From the NCBI GenBank assembly GCA_949317995.1, contig OX439047.1, positions 37,114,950-37,178,949 of the forward strand: 64,000 nt of DNA, in the 5' to 3' direction. A model generated the notes under the pieces. That model searched no databases. It was given only the letters and a program-made list of their open reading frames with translations, and was not told the DNA's origin. The position numbers and the translations under genes are program-made. Shown piece after piece: positions 8,500-18,114 of the stretch. Positions within the stretch are counted from its first letter, which is position 1, and the number at the start of each line of letters is the position of its first letter. Source of the DNA: Acholoe squamosa. Taxonomy: Eukaryota; Annelida; Polychaeta; Phyllodocida; Polynoidae.

Positions 8500-9700
8500 T
8501 GAGGCGGAGGAGGTGGAAGGGGAGGATGAAACCAGCGAGGAGTCAGAGGAGGTGGCCATTCCGGCCTACGTACAATCCTGCCCTAAACTGAAAGCCCAGT
8601 TCCTGGCCGTACTCAGCGATGCTAAGGAGGAGGAGCGAAAGAAGAAAAGAGAAATTAAACGGAAAGAGAGAGAGGAGGCAGAGAGGAAGGCCAGAGAGGC
8701 TGAGGAGCGCCGGAGGGCGGAGGAGGAACAGCGGAGAAAGGAGGAGGAGGAGAGGAAGGCCAAAGAGGCGGAGAAAGAAAGACTGAGGAAAGAGAGGGAA
8801 ACTAAAAGTAAAAGCCCTAAAGGAAAAGGGGCGGGAAAGTCTACGAGGAAGTTGAGCCTGGAGGGAGTGTTAAAAGAGGCGGAGGAGGAGGCCATACAAA
8901 ACCTATCCATGGATGAGGGCACCGCCCAATTAATGAGCAAATTTCAATCGTGTTCCGTAGGGACACCGGTGAAGGAGAAAGGACAGGCGGAGAAGGTACC
9001 GAAGACCCCCCCTGTAAAGCCGGGGACCTTATTTGCTCTACCCAAGTTGGATAAGTACCCCCGAACTGTGACTGTGGGGTTGGACGGGCTAGTCATTCGC
9101 TCGCCCAAGGGGGAATTCTTGCTGCAAGTAGAAGTGGGGGAGGAGAGTGGACGGGCGGAGACCATGGTGATGGTGCCGGAGGGGGTCGAGACGGTGGTCG
9201 GAGGGTCTGGGGATCCGGAGCCCCTACCCAACACTGAGACAGACCGAGTGATTGTAGTAACCGGATTACCTATAGGAGATATGGGAGAAGGGGGAATCGC
9301 CAGCACTGAGGGGTTAGCGGGGGTAGAGGAGGTGCACCGCCTGCCGCTAGATCAACGAGGAGATAAAGCGGGTGACAATAGGGACGAGGAGGCGGAGGAG
9401 GATGGGGCTATGCCATGGCATTCGGATTTTACCGGGCCGGAGGCCCTCAAGGAACACTCTAGACGACTGGGGCAGCCTCAGACCCTAGGACCTGAGATGA
9501 GGGTTATACCCGGGGGACTGCAATCTTCCTCCATTCACACTCTCCCCAATGGAGATATTGAACTGGTCCATGTTACCCGGACCCGTTATGGCCGTGATAA
9601 GAGGGGATGCTGCAGCCGCTGCAGACAGCGGTGGCCGAAGCCGTTGGCGGCGCGGACGACCAAGGCTGGAACCAACGAGGGCGGCGACAAGACATCCTGA
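8471..9700 (+). CDS. Post-pol ORF, distal segment with ER/K-rich helix
   Basis: Open frame of 409 codons, +1 relative to the preceding segment. It overlaps at the G10 tract and begins only with GTG. One G fewer in the tract would fuse the two segments, so this is probably the C-terminal part of one ~1190-residue accessory protein. About 75 residues (about 8620-8845) are an unbroken alternation of Glu, Lys and Arg, typical of a single alpha-helix or coiled coil. The rest is acidic and low-complexity. The C-terminus (Cys-Cys-x2-Cys, basic) ends at TGA 9698-9700. The function is unknown. Alternatively a frameshift is used on purpose at the G tract. Confidence 0.5.
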   Translation: MRWRGWGGGDEAEEVEGEDETSEESEEVAIPAYVQSCPKLKAQFLAVLSDAKEEERKKKREIKRKEREEAERKAREAEERRRAEEEQRRKEEEERKAKEAEKERLRKERETKSKSPKGKGAGKSTRKLSLEGVLKEAEEEAIQNLSMDEGTAQLMSKFQSCSVGTPVKEKGQAEKVPKTPPVKPGTLFALPKLDKYPRTVTVGLDGLVIRSPKGEFLLQVEVGEESGRAETMVMVPEGVETVVGGSGDPEPLPNTETDRVIVVTGLPIGDMGEGGIASTEGLAGVEEVHRLPLDQRGDKAGDNRDEEAEEDGAMPWHSDFTGPEALKEHSRRLGQPQTLGPEMRVIPGGLQSSSIHTLPNGDIELVHVTRTRYGRDKRGCCSRCRQRWPKPLAARTTKAGTNEGGDKTS

Positions 9701-10041
9701 GGCGATCCGGAGGGCGACGGAGAAGGGGCGGTGGGGAACGCTCCACCGAAGGGAGGCGGAGGATGTCTGCCGGATCCAGACGAAATGACGTCGTATTATT
9801 GTATAAAAGTTGTTGTTATGGTTATACTCCGCATAGGGGACGGCGGATTCGGTTCACTTAGTAGTTAATGCCGCCTACAGAGGAGGTTTAAGTAGGATTT
9901 ACTTGTGTGTATATGTGTAGCTATTTACTTAAACGCCCAGGGGCCATGGCGTGGCAGGATTATTCAAAATTGGAAACCCATCTGCAGGAGGGTAATATCA
10001 CACTCTTTCTCCCGGTAAGGCTATAGATTAGTTGGGGAGAG
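9701..10041 (+). other. 3' untranslated tail and polypurine tract of the Ty3/gypsy element
   Basis: Non-coding 340 bp between the last ORF and the 3' LTR. It ends in the purine-rich AGTTGGGGAGAG (10030-10041) immediately before the LTR start, the expected polypurine tract for plus-strand priming. A truncated duplicate lies at 13370-13790. Confidence 0.75.
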
Positions 10042-10159
10042 TGTGGCGGAGACGGAGGGGCCGTTGGCGGAGCCGAAACCATCCTGGTGTGGGGGCGGCG
10101 AGGCCAGCGGTCCTGAAGTAACGCGGTTACGTCGGCAATAGTGGTTGGCGGAGGAGATC

Positions 10160-10199
10160 CTCCGACGCTGGCCTGCCGTAAAGCAGGCCGGGGTCGGAG
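10160..10199 (+). other. Two-tier hairpin in LTR U3
   Basis: CTCCGAC (10160-10166) pairs with GTCGGAG (10193-10199), and inside it GGCCTGC pairs with GCAGGCC around a CGTAAA loop. It lies just upstream of the TATA box. The 5' LTR copy has one mismatch. A regulatory role is possible but not shown. Confidence 0.6.
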
Positions 10200-10211
10200 T
10201 ATCTGCCTATG

Positions 10212-10219
10212 TATAAATA
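10212..10219 (+). promoter_or_regulatory. LTR TATA box (TATAAATA)
   Basis: Perfect TATA box in the 3' LTR, also present at 13961-13968 in the duplicated LTR but deleted from the 5' LTR. It marks U3 and predicts transcription start about 30 bp downstream. Confidence 0.7.
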
Positions 10220-10417
10220 AGGGAGTTGTTACTCCGATCAGGCAGTTCCGAGTTGCAGACAGAGAGGAGCAGAACTCTAAAAGGCTTACCTCCGGATTAA
10301 TATATATACGATACAAGACTTAGATGGTGTGGCGAAGACTGCCAGGAAATAAAAGACACTGAAGTCAAGCTGTCGGAGTTGTGTAATTCTTTATTAACCA
10401 TAGAGTCGGAAAACGCT

Positions 10418-10420
<3 letters not shown>

Positions 10421-10489
<69 letters not shown>

Positions 10490-10494
10490 CAGTT
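10421..10494. repeat. (AT)n and (TG)n microsatellites
   Basis: AT run directly after the 3' LTR, then a TG run up to the left end of the foldback-like element. Duplicated at 14170-14255. Confidence 0.85.
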
Positions 10495-12741
10495 GGTGTA
10501 ACCGGCAAATTGGGGACATTAATGCGAACACACACCTACAAACTGGGGACATCTTGCGAACCGGGGACGGCTCACTTCGCATGACCTTGAGAAAAGGGGG
10601 ACAATGGGTTTGGGTATCACAAAGGACCTTGAAAAATGGTTATGAACATGATTTCTAATGTGTCAACAAAATGTCCCCAATTTGGCCCGGAGCAACTTGT
10701 GCTGTGTGTAAAAAGTAAGAGCTATTTTTTTGTGATTTTTGCCTGTGTGTAAAAGTCCCCAATTTGTTTTGCACACTGAGAGATCTGTGTGTCCCCAGTT
10801 CACCCACTGATCTGGGTGTATTGCCTAATTGGTTTTATTGCCATTTTTGACCTCTTAGGGATTAATCCAGTGTATTTGCATAAAAATTGTCACAAATTTG
10901 AGCCAGACATTGAATCTGTGTGCCTGCAAACTGAGAAATTTCCTTAATAGACCCTGTGTGTCTACAAAGTGAGGACATGACTTCACAGTGTGTGCTTGCA
11001 AACTGAGGCCTACGGGACTTTCTCTTGGGTATGGTCAAATGCAAAGAGTGTAAACAAACTGAGGTCTTGATATTAGGCATTATATCTTTTTCTACCCCTA
11101 TACAAAAGCATTCAGTCTATTTACAAAGAATAGATACATTTAAACAAGAACAAGACATCATTTTCTAGCTGTGTGCTCAAATGAATTGAGGACTCCACAC
11201 AGTGTTTAGGCAAACTGAGGACATGACCACACATTGTGTGTATGCAAATAGAGGACTTGGCCTTAGATATACTCCACACAGTGTGTGTATGCAAATAGAG
11301 GACTTGGTCTTAGATACACTCCACACAGTGTGTGTAGGCAAACTGAGGACATGACCACACAGTGTGTGTAGGCAAATAGAGGACTTGGTTTTAGATACGC
11401 TCCACACAGTGTGTGTAGGCAAACTGAGGACATGACCACACATTGTGTGTATGCAAATAGAGGACTTGGCCTTAGATATACTCCACACAGTGTGTGTATG
11501 CAAATAGAGGACTTGGTCTTAGATACACTCCACACAGTGTGTGTAGGCAAACTGAGGACATTAGTATACAGAATGTGTATGCAAATAGAGGACTTGGCCT
11601 TAGATACACCCGACACATTGACTCAAAAAGAAGGATTCCAGAGTCAGGTAAGTGAACCTCCAGGCTTACTTTAGCAAAGTTGAATTTAACTTATTTTGGC
11701 AGGCAATACATAGTATTTGAGGGAACTGATGCTCTCTCCACACATATTTTCTTTGGATTAAGTCTAAATGTTTATGAAACTTTGAAGGTTTTCTAGCAGG
11801 TCAACCTAACTGAGTGTATTGGGATTCTGGAGTATTGTGTATCTTTTTACCATAAGGTTTCAACTCTACTGTCACTTAACCAGTTCCTCCTATATCCACT
11901 CACTCCCAAGGGGAACCTTATCACAAGGACTCCCTCTAGAATGAAAATCTAATTTTGGATATGTCATCCTAAGTCATGCTAAGAGTATGTATACACTAGT
12001 TTTCTATTTGCAGATGCATACTGTATTAGTTTGTACACACACACTTTATGGACCTTACCTTTAACCAGGTCCTGTATTTGCCCACATGGTGTACTGATGT
12101 CCTCTATTTGCATACACATACTGTGTGGCCATGTCCTGAGTTTGCATACATATACTGTGTGTCCTCAGTTTGCATACACACGCTGTCTGGTTAAGTCATC
12201 GGTTTGCATACAGATACTGTGTGTCCTCTATTTGCATACACACTCTGTGTGGCTTAGTCCTCAGTTTGCAAACACACTGTGTGGAGTATATCTAAGATCA
12301 AGTCCTCTATTCGCATACACATACTGTGTGATTATGTCCTCAGTTTGCATACACATTGTTTGACTCACCAATTTCTACATAGGTAGGTAATAACGTCTTG
12401 CTTATCTAAAAAAAAACAGTCTATTCTTCATAAATAGACTGGATACTCTTGTGATTAGGATCAGAAAAGTAGATATAAGATAGCTATTCGAATTGTACAA
12501 ATGTCCTCACTTTGCTTATGAAACACTGGCAATGTCCTCAGTTAAGGCACATCATACTGTTCTACTTGGGAGCACCAGAGACCAATTTGATATTTTGCAC
12601 TAGGACTGTTTACTGTTTTATGGGAGCTAAAATAGACTTGTGCTCTAAATTGAACCAGAATTAAGTGAAAGCTGGGTGAATGTAGGAATGTCCCCGCTTT
12701 GGAGGAGTGTGCAACATTGTCCCCAATTTGCTGGTTACACC
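10495..12741. mobile_element. Foldback-like non-autonomous element A, copy 1
   Basis: The ends are inverted copies: GGTGTAACC-G-GCAAATTGGGG on the left (10495) and its reverse complement with one change on the right (ending 12741). The left arm holds repeats of CAAACTGAGGACAT and CAAATAGAGGACTT separated by CACACAGTGTGTGTA, and the right arm holds the same motifs reversed (12030-12360). Long inverted repeats built of short tandem repeats are typical of Foldback-type elements. It lies between (TG)n tracts, so it probably inserted into a TG microsatellite. No transposase ORF. ORFs read through the repeats are artefacts of the repeats. Confidence 0.7.
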
Positions 12742-13369
12742 TGTATGTGTGTGTGTGTGTATGTGTGTGTGTGCTTAAAAAAGGAATTGTCAATATCCAT
12801 CAAACCAATAACTAATCAAATGCTAGATCGACACATTGACACGAGCTGTAGCCTGTTGCATCAATAGAAATGTGGACAGTAAAAAACATTGTCTTGCACC
12901 ATATTGTTTATTTGTTTCTTTAATTTCGTTCTCCTTTCTCTCTCTTTTTGGTTTCATATCAAAATGGACTTGGGTGGAGTTTCCGGTCAACTATTGAATA
13001 AGAAAGAAACACATAACTTTTGCATCCACTTTTGCGACAGATGGACCATCCATCTCCCTTCGTCGTTTTTTTTTCTCCATAGAAATCAATTGTAAATGAT
13101 ACGGATGAAACTGACGGAGGGTCTATCTGTCGGCATTGGATGCACCCCTTTGGACACGGCAGGTCAGGTCAAAGACATGCAGGTCAGGCCTAAGACAATG
13201 CAGGTCAGGTCTCAGACTAAGCAGGTGATCAGGTCTAAGATGAGGCAGGGCCCCCCCCCCCTCAACTCCCTATGGAAAACTGCTTGCAAAGCTGGGATTC
13301 GAACCCACATGTGCCACCACAGACTGAAAAGAGGTACCAAAGGTGGGATAATGGGAAATAAGTGCATCT
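12742..13369. other. GT microsatellite and unique flank in duplication unit 1
   Basis: (GT)n at 12745-12774, then sequence without a recognisable gene. At about 13292-13307 the minus strand reads GGGTTCGAATCCCAGC, a perfect tRNA T-arm/B-box, but no A-box is found upstream, so it is at most a tRNA-derived remnant. Small ORFs here have no support. Confidence 0.5.
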
Positions 13370-13790
13370 GCGGACAGCGGTGGCCGAAGCCGTTGGCGGC
13401 GCGGACGACCAAGGCTGGAACCAACGAGGGCGGCGACAAGACATCCTGAGGCGATCCGGAGGGCGACGGAGAAGGGGCGGTGGGGAACGCTCCACCGAAG
13501 GGAGGCGGAGGATGTCTGCCGGATCCAGACGAAATGACGTCGTATTATTGTATAAAAGTTGTTGTTATGGTTATACTCCGCATAGGGGACGGCGGATTCG
13601 GTTCACTTAGTAGTTAATGCCGCCTACAGAGGAGGTTTAAGTAGGATTTACTTGTGTGTATATGTGTAGCTATTTACTTAAACGCCCAGGGGCCATGGCG
13701 TGGCAGGATTATTCAAAATTGGAAACCCATCTGCAGGAGGGTAATATCACACTCTTTCTCCCGGTAAGGCTATAGATTAGTTGGGGAGAG

Positions 13791-14166
13791 TGTGGCGGAG
13801 ACGGAGGGGCCGTTGGCGGAGCCGAAACCATCCTGGTGTGGGGGCGGCGAGGCCAGCGGTCCTGAAGTAACGCGGTTACGTCGGCAATAGTGGTTGGCGG
13901 AGGAGATCCTCCGACGCTGGCCTGCCGTAAAGCAGGCCGGGGTCGGAGTATCTGCCTATGTATAAATAAGGGAGTTGTTACTCCGATCAGGCAGTTCCGA
14001 GTTGCAGACAGAGAGGAGCAGAACTCTAAAAGGCTTACCTCCGGATTAATATATATACGATACAAGACTTAGATGGTGTGGCGAAGACTGCCAGGAAATA
14101 AAAGACACTGAAGTCAAGCTGTCGGAGTTGTGTAATTCTTTATTAACCATAGAGTCGGAAAACGCT

Positions 14167-14169
<3 letters not shown>
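13791..14169 (+). repeat. Third LTR copy (made by tandem duplication)
   Basis: Appears identical by eye to the 3' LTR 10042-10420, with the same upstream retrotransposon tail. It is not an independent insertion but part of duplication unit 2. It has TATAAATA at 13961-13968. Confidence 0.93.
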
Positions 14170-14250
<81 letters not shown>

Positions 14251-14255
14251 CAGTT

Positions 14256-16502
14256 GGTGTAACCGGCAAATTGGGGACATTAATGCGAACACACACCTAC
14301 AAACTGGGGACATCTTGCGAACCGGGGACGGCTAACTTCGCATGACCTTGAGAAAAGGGGGGCAATGGGTTTGGGTATCACAAAGGACCTTGAAAAATGG
14401 TTATGAACATGATTTCTAATGTGTCAACAAAATGTCCCCAATTTGGCCCGGAGCAACTTGTGCTGTGTGTAAAAAGTAAGAGCTATTTTTTTGTGATTTT
14501 TGCCTGTGTGTAAAAGTCCCCAATTTGTTTTGCACACTGAGAGATCTGTGTGTCCCCAGTTCACCCACTGATCTGGGTGTATTGCCTAATTGGTTTTATT
14601 GCCATTTTTGACCTCTTAGGGATTAATCCAGTGTATTTGCATAAAAATTGTCACAAATTTGAGCCAGACATTGAATCTGTGTGCCTGCAAACTGAGAAAT
14701 TTCCTTAATAGACCCTGTGTGTCTACAAAGTGAGGACATGACTTCACAGTGTGTGCTTGCAAACTGAGGCCTACGGGACTTTCTCTTGGGTATGGTCAAA
14801 TGCAAAGAGTGTAAACAAACTGAGGTCTTGATATTAGGCATTATATCTTTTTCTACCCCTATACAAAAGCATTCAGTCTATTTACAAAGAATAGATACAT
14901 TTAAACAAGAACAAGACATCATTTTCTAGCTGTGTGCTCAAATGAATTGAGGACTCCACACAGTGTTTAGGCAAACTGAGGACATGACCACACATTGTGT
15001 GTATGCAAATAGAGGACTTGGCCTTAGATATACTCCACACAGTGTGTGTATGCAAATAGAGGACTTGGTCTTAGATACACTCCACACAGTGTGTGTAGGC
15101 AAACTGAGGACATGACCACACAGTGTGTGTAGGCAAATAGAGGACTTGGTTTTAGATACGCTCCACACAGTGTGTGTAGGCAAACTGAGGACATGACCAC
15201 ACATTGTGTGTATGCAAATAGAGGACTTGGCCTTAGATATACTCCACACAGTGTGTGTATGCAAATAGAGGACTTGGTCTTAGATACACTCCACACAGTG
15301 TGTGTAGGCAAACTGAGGACATTAGTATACAGAATGTGTATGCAAATAGAGGACTTGGCCTTAGATACACCCGACACATTGACTCAAAAAGAAGGATTCC
15401 AGAGTCAGGTAAGTGAACCTCCAGGCTTACTTTAGCAAAGTTGAATTTAACTTATTTTGGCAGGCAATACATAGTATTTGAGGGAACTGATGCTCTCTCC
15501 ACACATATTTTCTTTGGATTAAGTCTAAATGTTTATGAAACTTTGAAGGTTTTCTAGCAGGTCAACCTAACTGAGTGTATTGGGATTCTGGAGTATTGTG
15601 TATCTTTTTACCATAAGGTTTCAACTCTACTGTCACTTAACCAGTTCCTCCTATATCCACTCACTCCCAAGGGGAACCTTATCACAAGGACTCCCTCTAG
15701 AATGAAAATCTAATTTTGGATATGTCATCCTAAGTCATGCTAAGAGTATGTATACACTAGTTTTCTATTTGCAGATGCATACTGTATTAGTTTGTACACA
15801 CACACTTTATGGACCTTACCTTTAACCAGGTCCTGTATTTGCCCACATGGTGTACTGATGTCCTCTATTTGCATACACATACTGTGTGGCCATGTCCTGA
15901 GTTTGCATACATATACTGTGTGTCCTCAGTTTGCATACACACGCTGTCTGGTTAAGTCATCGGTTTGCATACAGATACTGTGTGTCCTCTATTTGCATAC
16001 ACACTCTGTGTGGCTTAGTCCTCAGTTTGCAAACACACTGTGTGGAGTATATCTAAGATCAAGTCCTCTATTCGCATACACATACTGTGTGATTATGTCC
16101 TCAGTTTGCATACACATTGTTTGACTCACCAATTTCTACATAGGTAGGTAATAACGTCTTGCTTATCTAAAAAAAAACAGTCTATTCTTCATAAATAGAC
16201 TGGATACTCTTGTGATTAGGATCAGAAAAGTAGATATAAGATAGCTATTCGAATTGTACAAATGTCCTCACTTTGCTTATGAAACACTGGCCATGTCCTC
16301 AGTTAAGGCACATCATACTGTTCTACTTGGGAGCACCAGAGACCAATTTGATATTTTGCACTAGGACTGTTTACTGTTTTATGGGAGCTAAAATAGACTT
16401 GTGCTCTAAATTGAACCCGAATTAAGTGAAAGCTGGGTGAATGTAGGAATGTCCCCGCTTTGGAGGAGTGTGCAACATTGTCCCCAATTTGCTGGTTACA
16501 CC
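14256..16502. mobile_element. Foldback-like element A, copy 2
   Basis: Near-identical partner of 10495-12741, of the same length (2247 bp), carried in duplication unit 2. Confidence 0.7.
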
Positions 16503-17131
16503 TGTATGTGTGTGTGTGTGTGTGTATGTGTGTGTGTGCTTAAAAAAGGAATTGTCAATATCCATCAAACCAATAACTAATCAAATGCTAGATCGACACA
16601 TTGACACGAGCTGTAGCCTGTTGCATCAATAGAAATGTGGACAGTAAAAAACATTGTCTTGCACCATATTGTTTATTTGTTTCTTTAATTTCGTTCTCCT
16701 TTCTCTCTCTTTTTGGTTTCATATCAAAATGGACTTGGGTGGAGTTTCCGGTCAACTATTGAATAAGAAAGAAACACATAACTTTTGCATCCACTTTTGC
16801 GACAGATGGACCATCCATCTCCCTTCGTCGTTTTTTTTTCTCCATAGAAATCAATTGTAAATGATACGGATGAAACTGACGGAGGGTCTATCTGTCGGCA
16901 TTGGATGCACCCCTTTGGACACGGCAGGTCAGGTCAAAGACATGCAGGTCAGGCCTAAGACAATGCAGGTCAGGTCTCAGACTAAGCAGGTGATCAGGTC
17001 TAAGATGAGGCAGGGCCCCCCCCTCAACTCCCTATGGAAAACTGCTTGCAAAGCTGGGATTCGAACCCACATGTGCCACCACAGACTGAAAAGAGGTACC
17101 AAAGGTGGGATAATGGGAAATAAGTGCATCT
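16503..17131. other. GT microsatellite and unique flank in duplication unit 2
   Basis: Copy of 12742-13369 with a longer GT run and a shorter C run. No gene seen. Confidence 0.5.
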
Positions 17132-17489
17132 TGTAGGCTAGCTTAATGCACATGCATAAGGCCTAGCAAGGAGGATTTTGAGTTAACAGGACGGAGGGGG
17201 GGGGCGGCTGAGTCTGTTAATCAGCATGATGAATATAAATGTACTTAATTGTTAGACCAGACTGAGGGCCTATATTCAGGTTGGGTAAAGCCATCAGTTT
17301 TTGTGAGATAGGAGGGGGGTTTGGAGGCATGTATGAAGAGAATGGGCATGATCAGGTGCTGAGTGCGAATCCCTGTTCGACACATTTTTTAACCGCCTCA
17401 CCCTCGGGGGCACCCCTTCCCCTCTGACAATTTCGCCTGTCTCCCCACCCATTCACGACAAACATGTCAGCATAGTCCCTACGATTGTA
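17132..17489. other. Intergenic sequence, no gene seen
   Basis: Unique-looking flank between the tandem duplication and the next foldback-like element. It has G and C homopolymer patches and no supported feature. Confidence 0.5.
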
Positions 17490-17593
17490 CCATGGAAAGC
17501 CCCATAGAAGAAGGCCTCATCTTCCACAGCCCCATGCTAAAGGCCCCCCGGGCCTAAGGCCTCCCGTTCCTAAGGCCCCAAGGTCCTATCACC

Positions 17594-17890
17594 CCAATTA
17601 CGTCATAATTACATCATAATTACATCATTCTTACATCATTCTTACGTCATAGGTTGCAGGGTCCTTAGATTACGTCATTCTTATATCATTCTTACATCAT
17701 TCTTACATCATTCTTACGTCATAGGTTGCAGGGTCCTTAGATTACGTCATTCTTACATCATTCTTATGTCATTCTTACATCATTCTTACATCATTATTAC
17801 GTCATTCTTACATCATTCTTAGGTCATTCTTACATCATTCTTACATCATTCTTACATCATTCTTAATCATTCCTACATCATTCTTACGTC
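17594..17890. repeat. 11-bp minisatellite (ATTCTTACATC) with CRE-like variants
   Basis: Tandem 11-mers, many in the form TTACGTCAT. A 28-bp spacer beginning GTCATAGGTTGCAGG recurs three times (about 17646, 17719 and 17888). Confidence 0.85.
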
Positions 17891-17914
17891 ATAGGTTGCA
17901 GGGTCCTTAGATTA

Positions 17915-17944
17915 ATAGCTGGGAGGTTTACACCTCCCAGCTAT
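17915..17944. other. Perfect 13-bp hairpin
   Basis: ATAGCTGGGAGGT (17915-17927) and its exact reverse complement (17932-17944) around a 4-nt loop. It lies between the 11-bp array and the inner part of element B. Confidence 0.8.
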
Positions 17945-18114
17945 AGTACAGCGTCGATGGATGTTAGTGACCATTGGAAAACCTCAACTACCCAATTCTT
18001 TTGTTTTCCATGTGTGTCGGCCATCTTGGTTTTCGGAAACACAGGGATCCAGGCCATATATGGTGAATTTTGATCTTCAAAAGTTATCAGATGGATATTA
18101 GTGACCAATTATTC

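Larger units (their letters stand above)
311..10420 (+). mobile_element. Ty3/gypsy LTR retrotransposon, near full length (10.1 kb)
   Basis: Two LTRs (311-663 and 10042-10420) with TGT...ACA ends flank gag, pol and a long accessory region. Pol order is protease - RT - RNase H - integrase, which defines Ty3/gypsy (Metaviridae). A primer binding site follows the 5' LTR and a purine tract precedes the 3' LTR. The LTRs differ by about three visible substitutions plus a 26-bp deletion in the 5' copy, so the insertion is fairly young. The sense strand of the interior is strongly purine-rich, with many GGAGG and GCGGAG runs. Gag and pol are open, but the post-pol region carries one in-frame TAG and one frameshift at a G10 tract. 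Loss of the 5' LTR TATA box probably reduces its own promoter. The element is unusually long for Ty3/gypsy because of the 3.6-kb post-pol module. Confidence 0.93.
10042..10420 (+). repeat. 3' LTR of Ty3/gypsy element
   Basis: 379 bp, TGTGGCGGAG...ACGCTACA. It retains the 26-bp segment missing from the 5' LTR, including TATAAATA (10212-10219). A poly(A) signal AATAAA is at 10348-10353. Confidence 0.95.
9621..13369 (+). repeat. Tandem duplication, unit 1 (3749 bp)
   Basis: From inside the Ty3/gypsy 3' coding end, through the 3' LTR, AT and TG microsatellites and a foldback-like element, to flanking sequence ending GTGCATCT. The whole block recurs at 13370-17131. By eye I found only five substitutions (9623, 10573, 10601, 12531, 12657) plus length changes in the AT, GT and C runs. 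The join shows 2-bp microhomology (CT). Confidence 0.92.
13370..17131 (+). repeat. Tandem duplication, unit 2 (3762 bp)
   Basis: Second copy of unit 1. It starts in the middle of the last retrotransposon ORF, so the ORF tail (13370-13449) and the 3' UTR are passengers. The AT run is 12 bp longer, the GT run 4 bp longer and the C run 3 bp shorter than in unit 1. Confidence 0.92.

Noticed and set aside
9960-10316. 118-residue antisense ORF in the LTR (also 13709-14065 and 221-559)
   Set aside because: Appears in all LTR copies merely because LTRs are near-identical. No domain, and the 5' copy runs into TA repeats.
11177-12363. ORFs within foldback element A and its duplicate at 14938-16124
   Set aside because: Low-complexity translations of CACACAGTGTGTG and CAAATAGAGGAC repeats. 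Open in several frames and inside a non-coding inverted-repeat element.
13292-13307. tRNA gene on the minus strand (perfect B-box), also at about 17054
   Set aside because: Only the T-arm is present. No A-box, D-arm or acceptor can be drawn upstream.
13362-13449. Second copy of the C-terminal retrotransposon ORF
   Set aside because: It is only the passenger tail in tandem duplication unit 2, without start or upstream coding sequence.
10042-14169. A second, short LTR retrotransposon between two LTRs
   Set aside because: The 3.4 kb between these LTRs is duplicated flank with a foldback element. There is no PBS, gag or pol, and the second LTR is preceded by the tail of the same retrotransposon.
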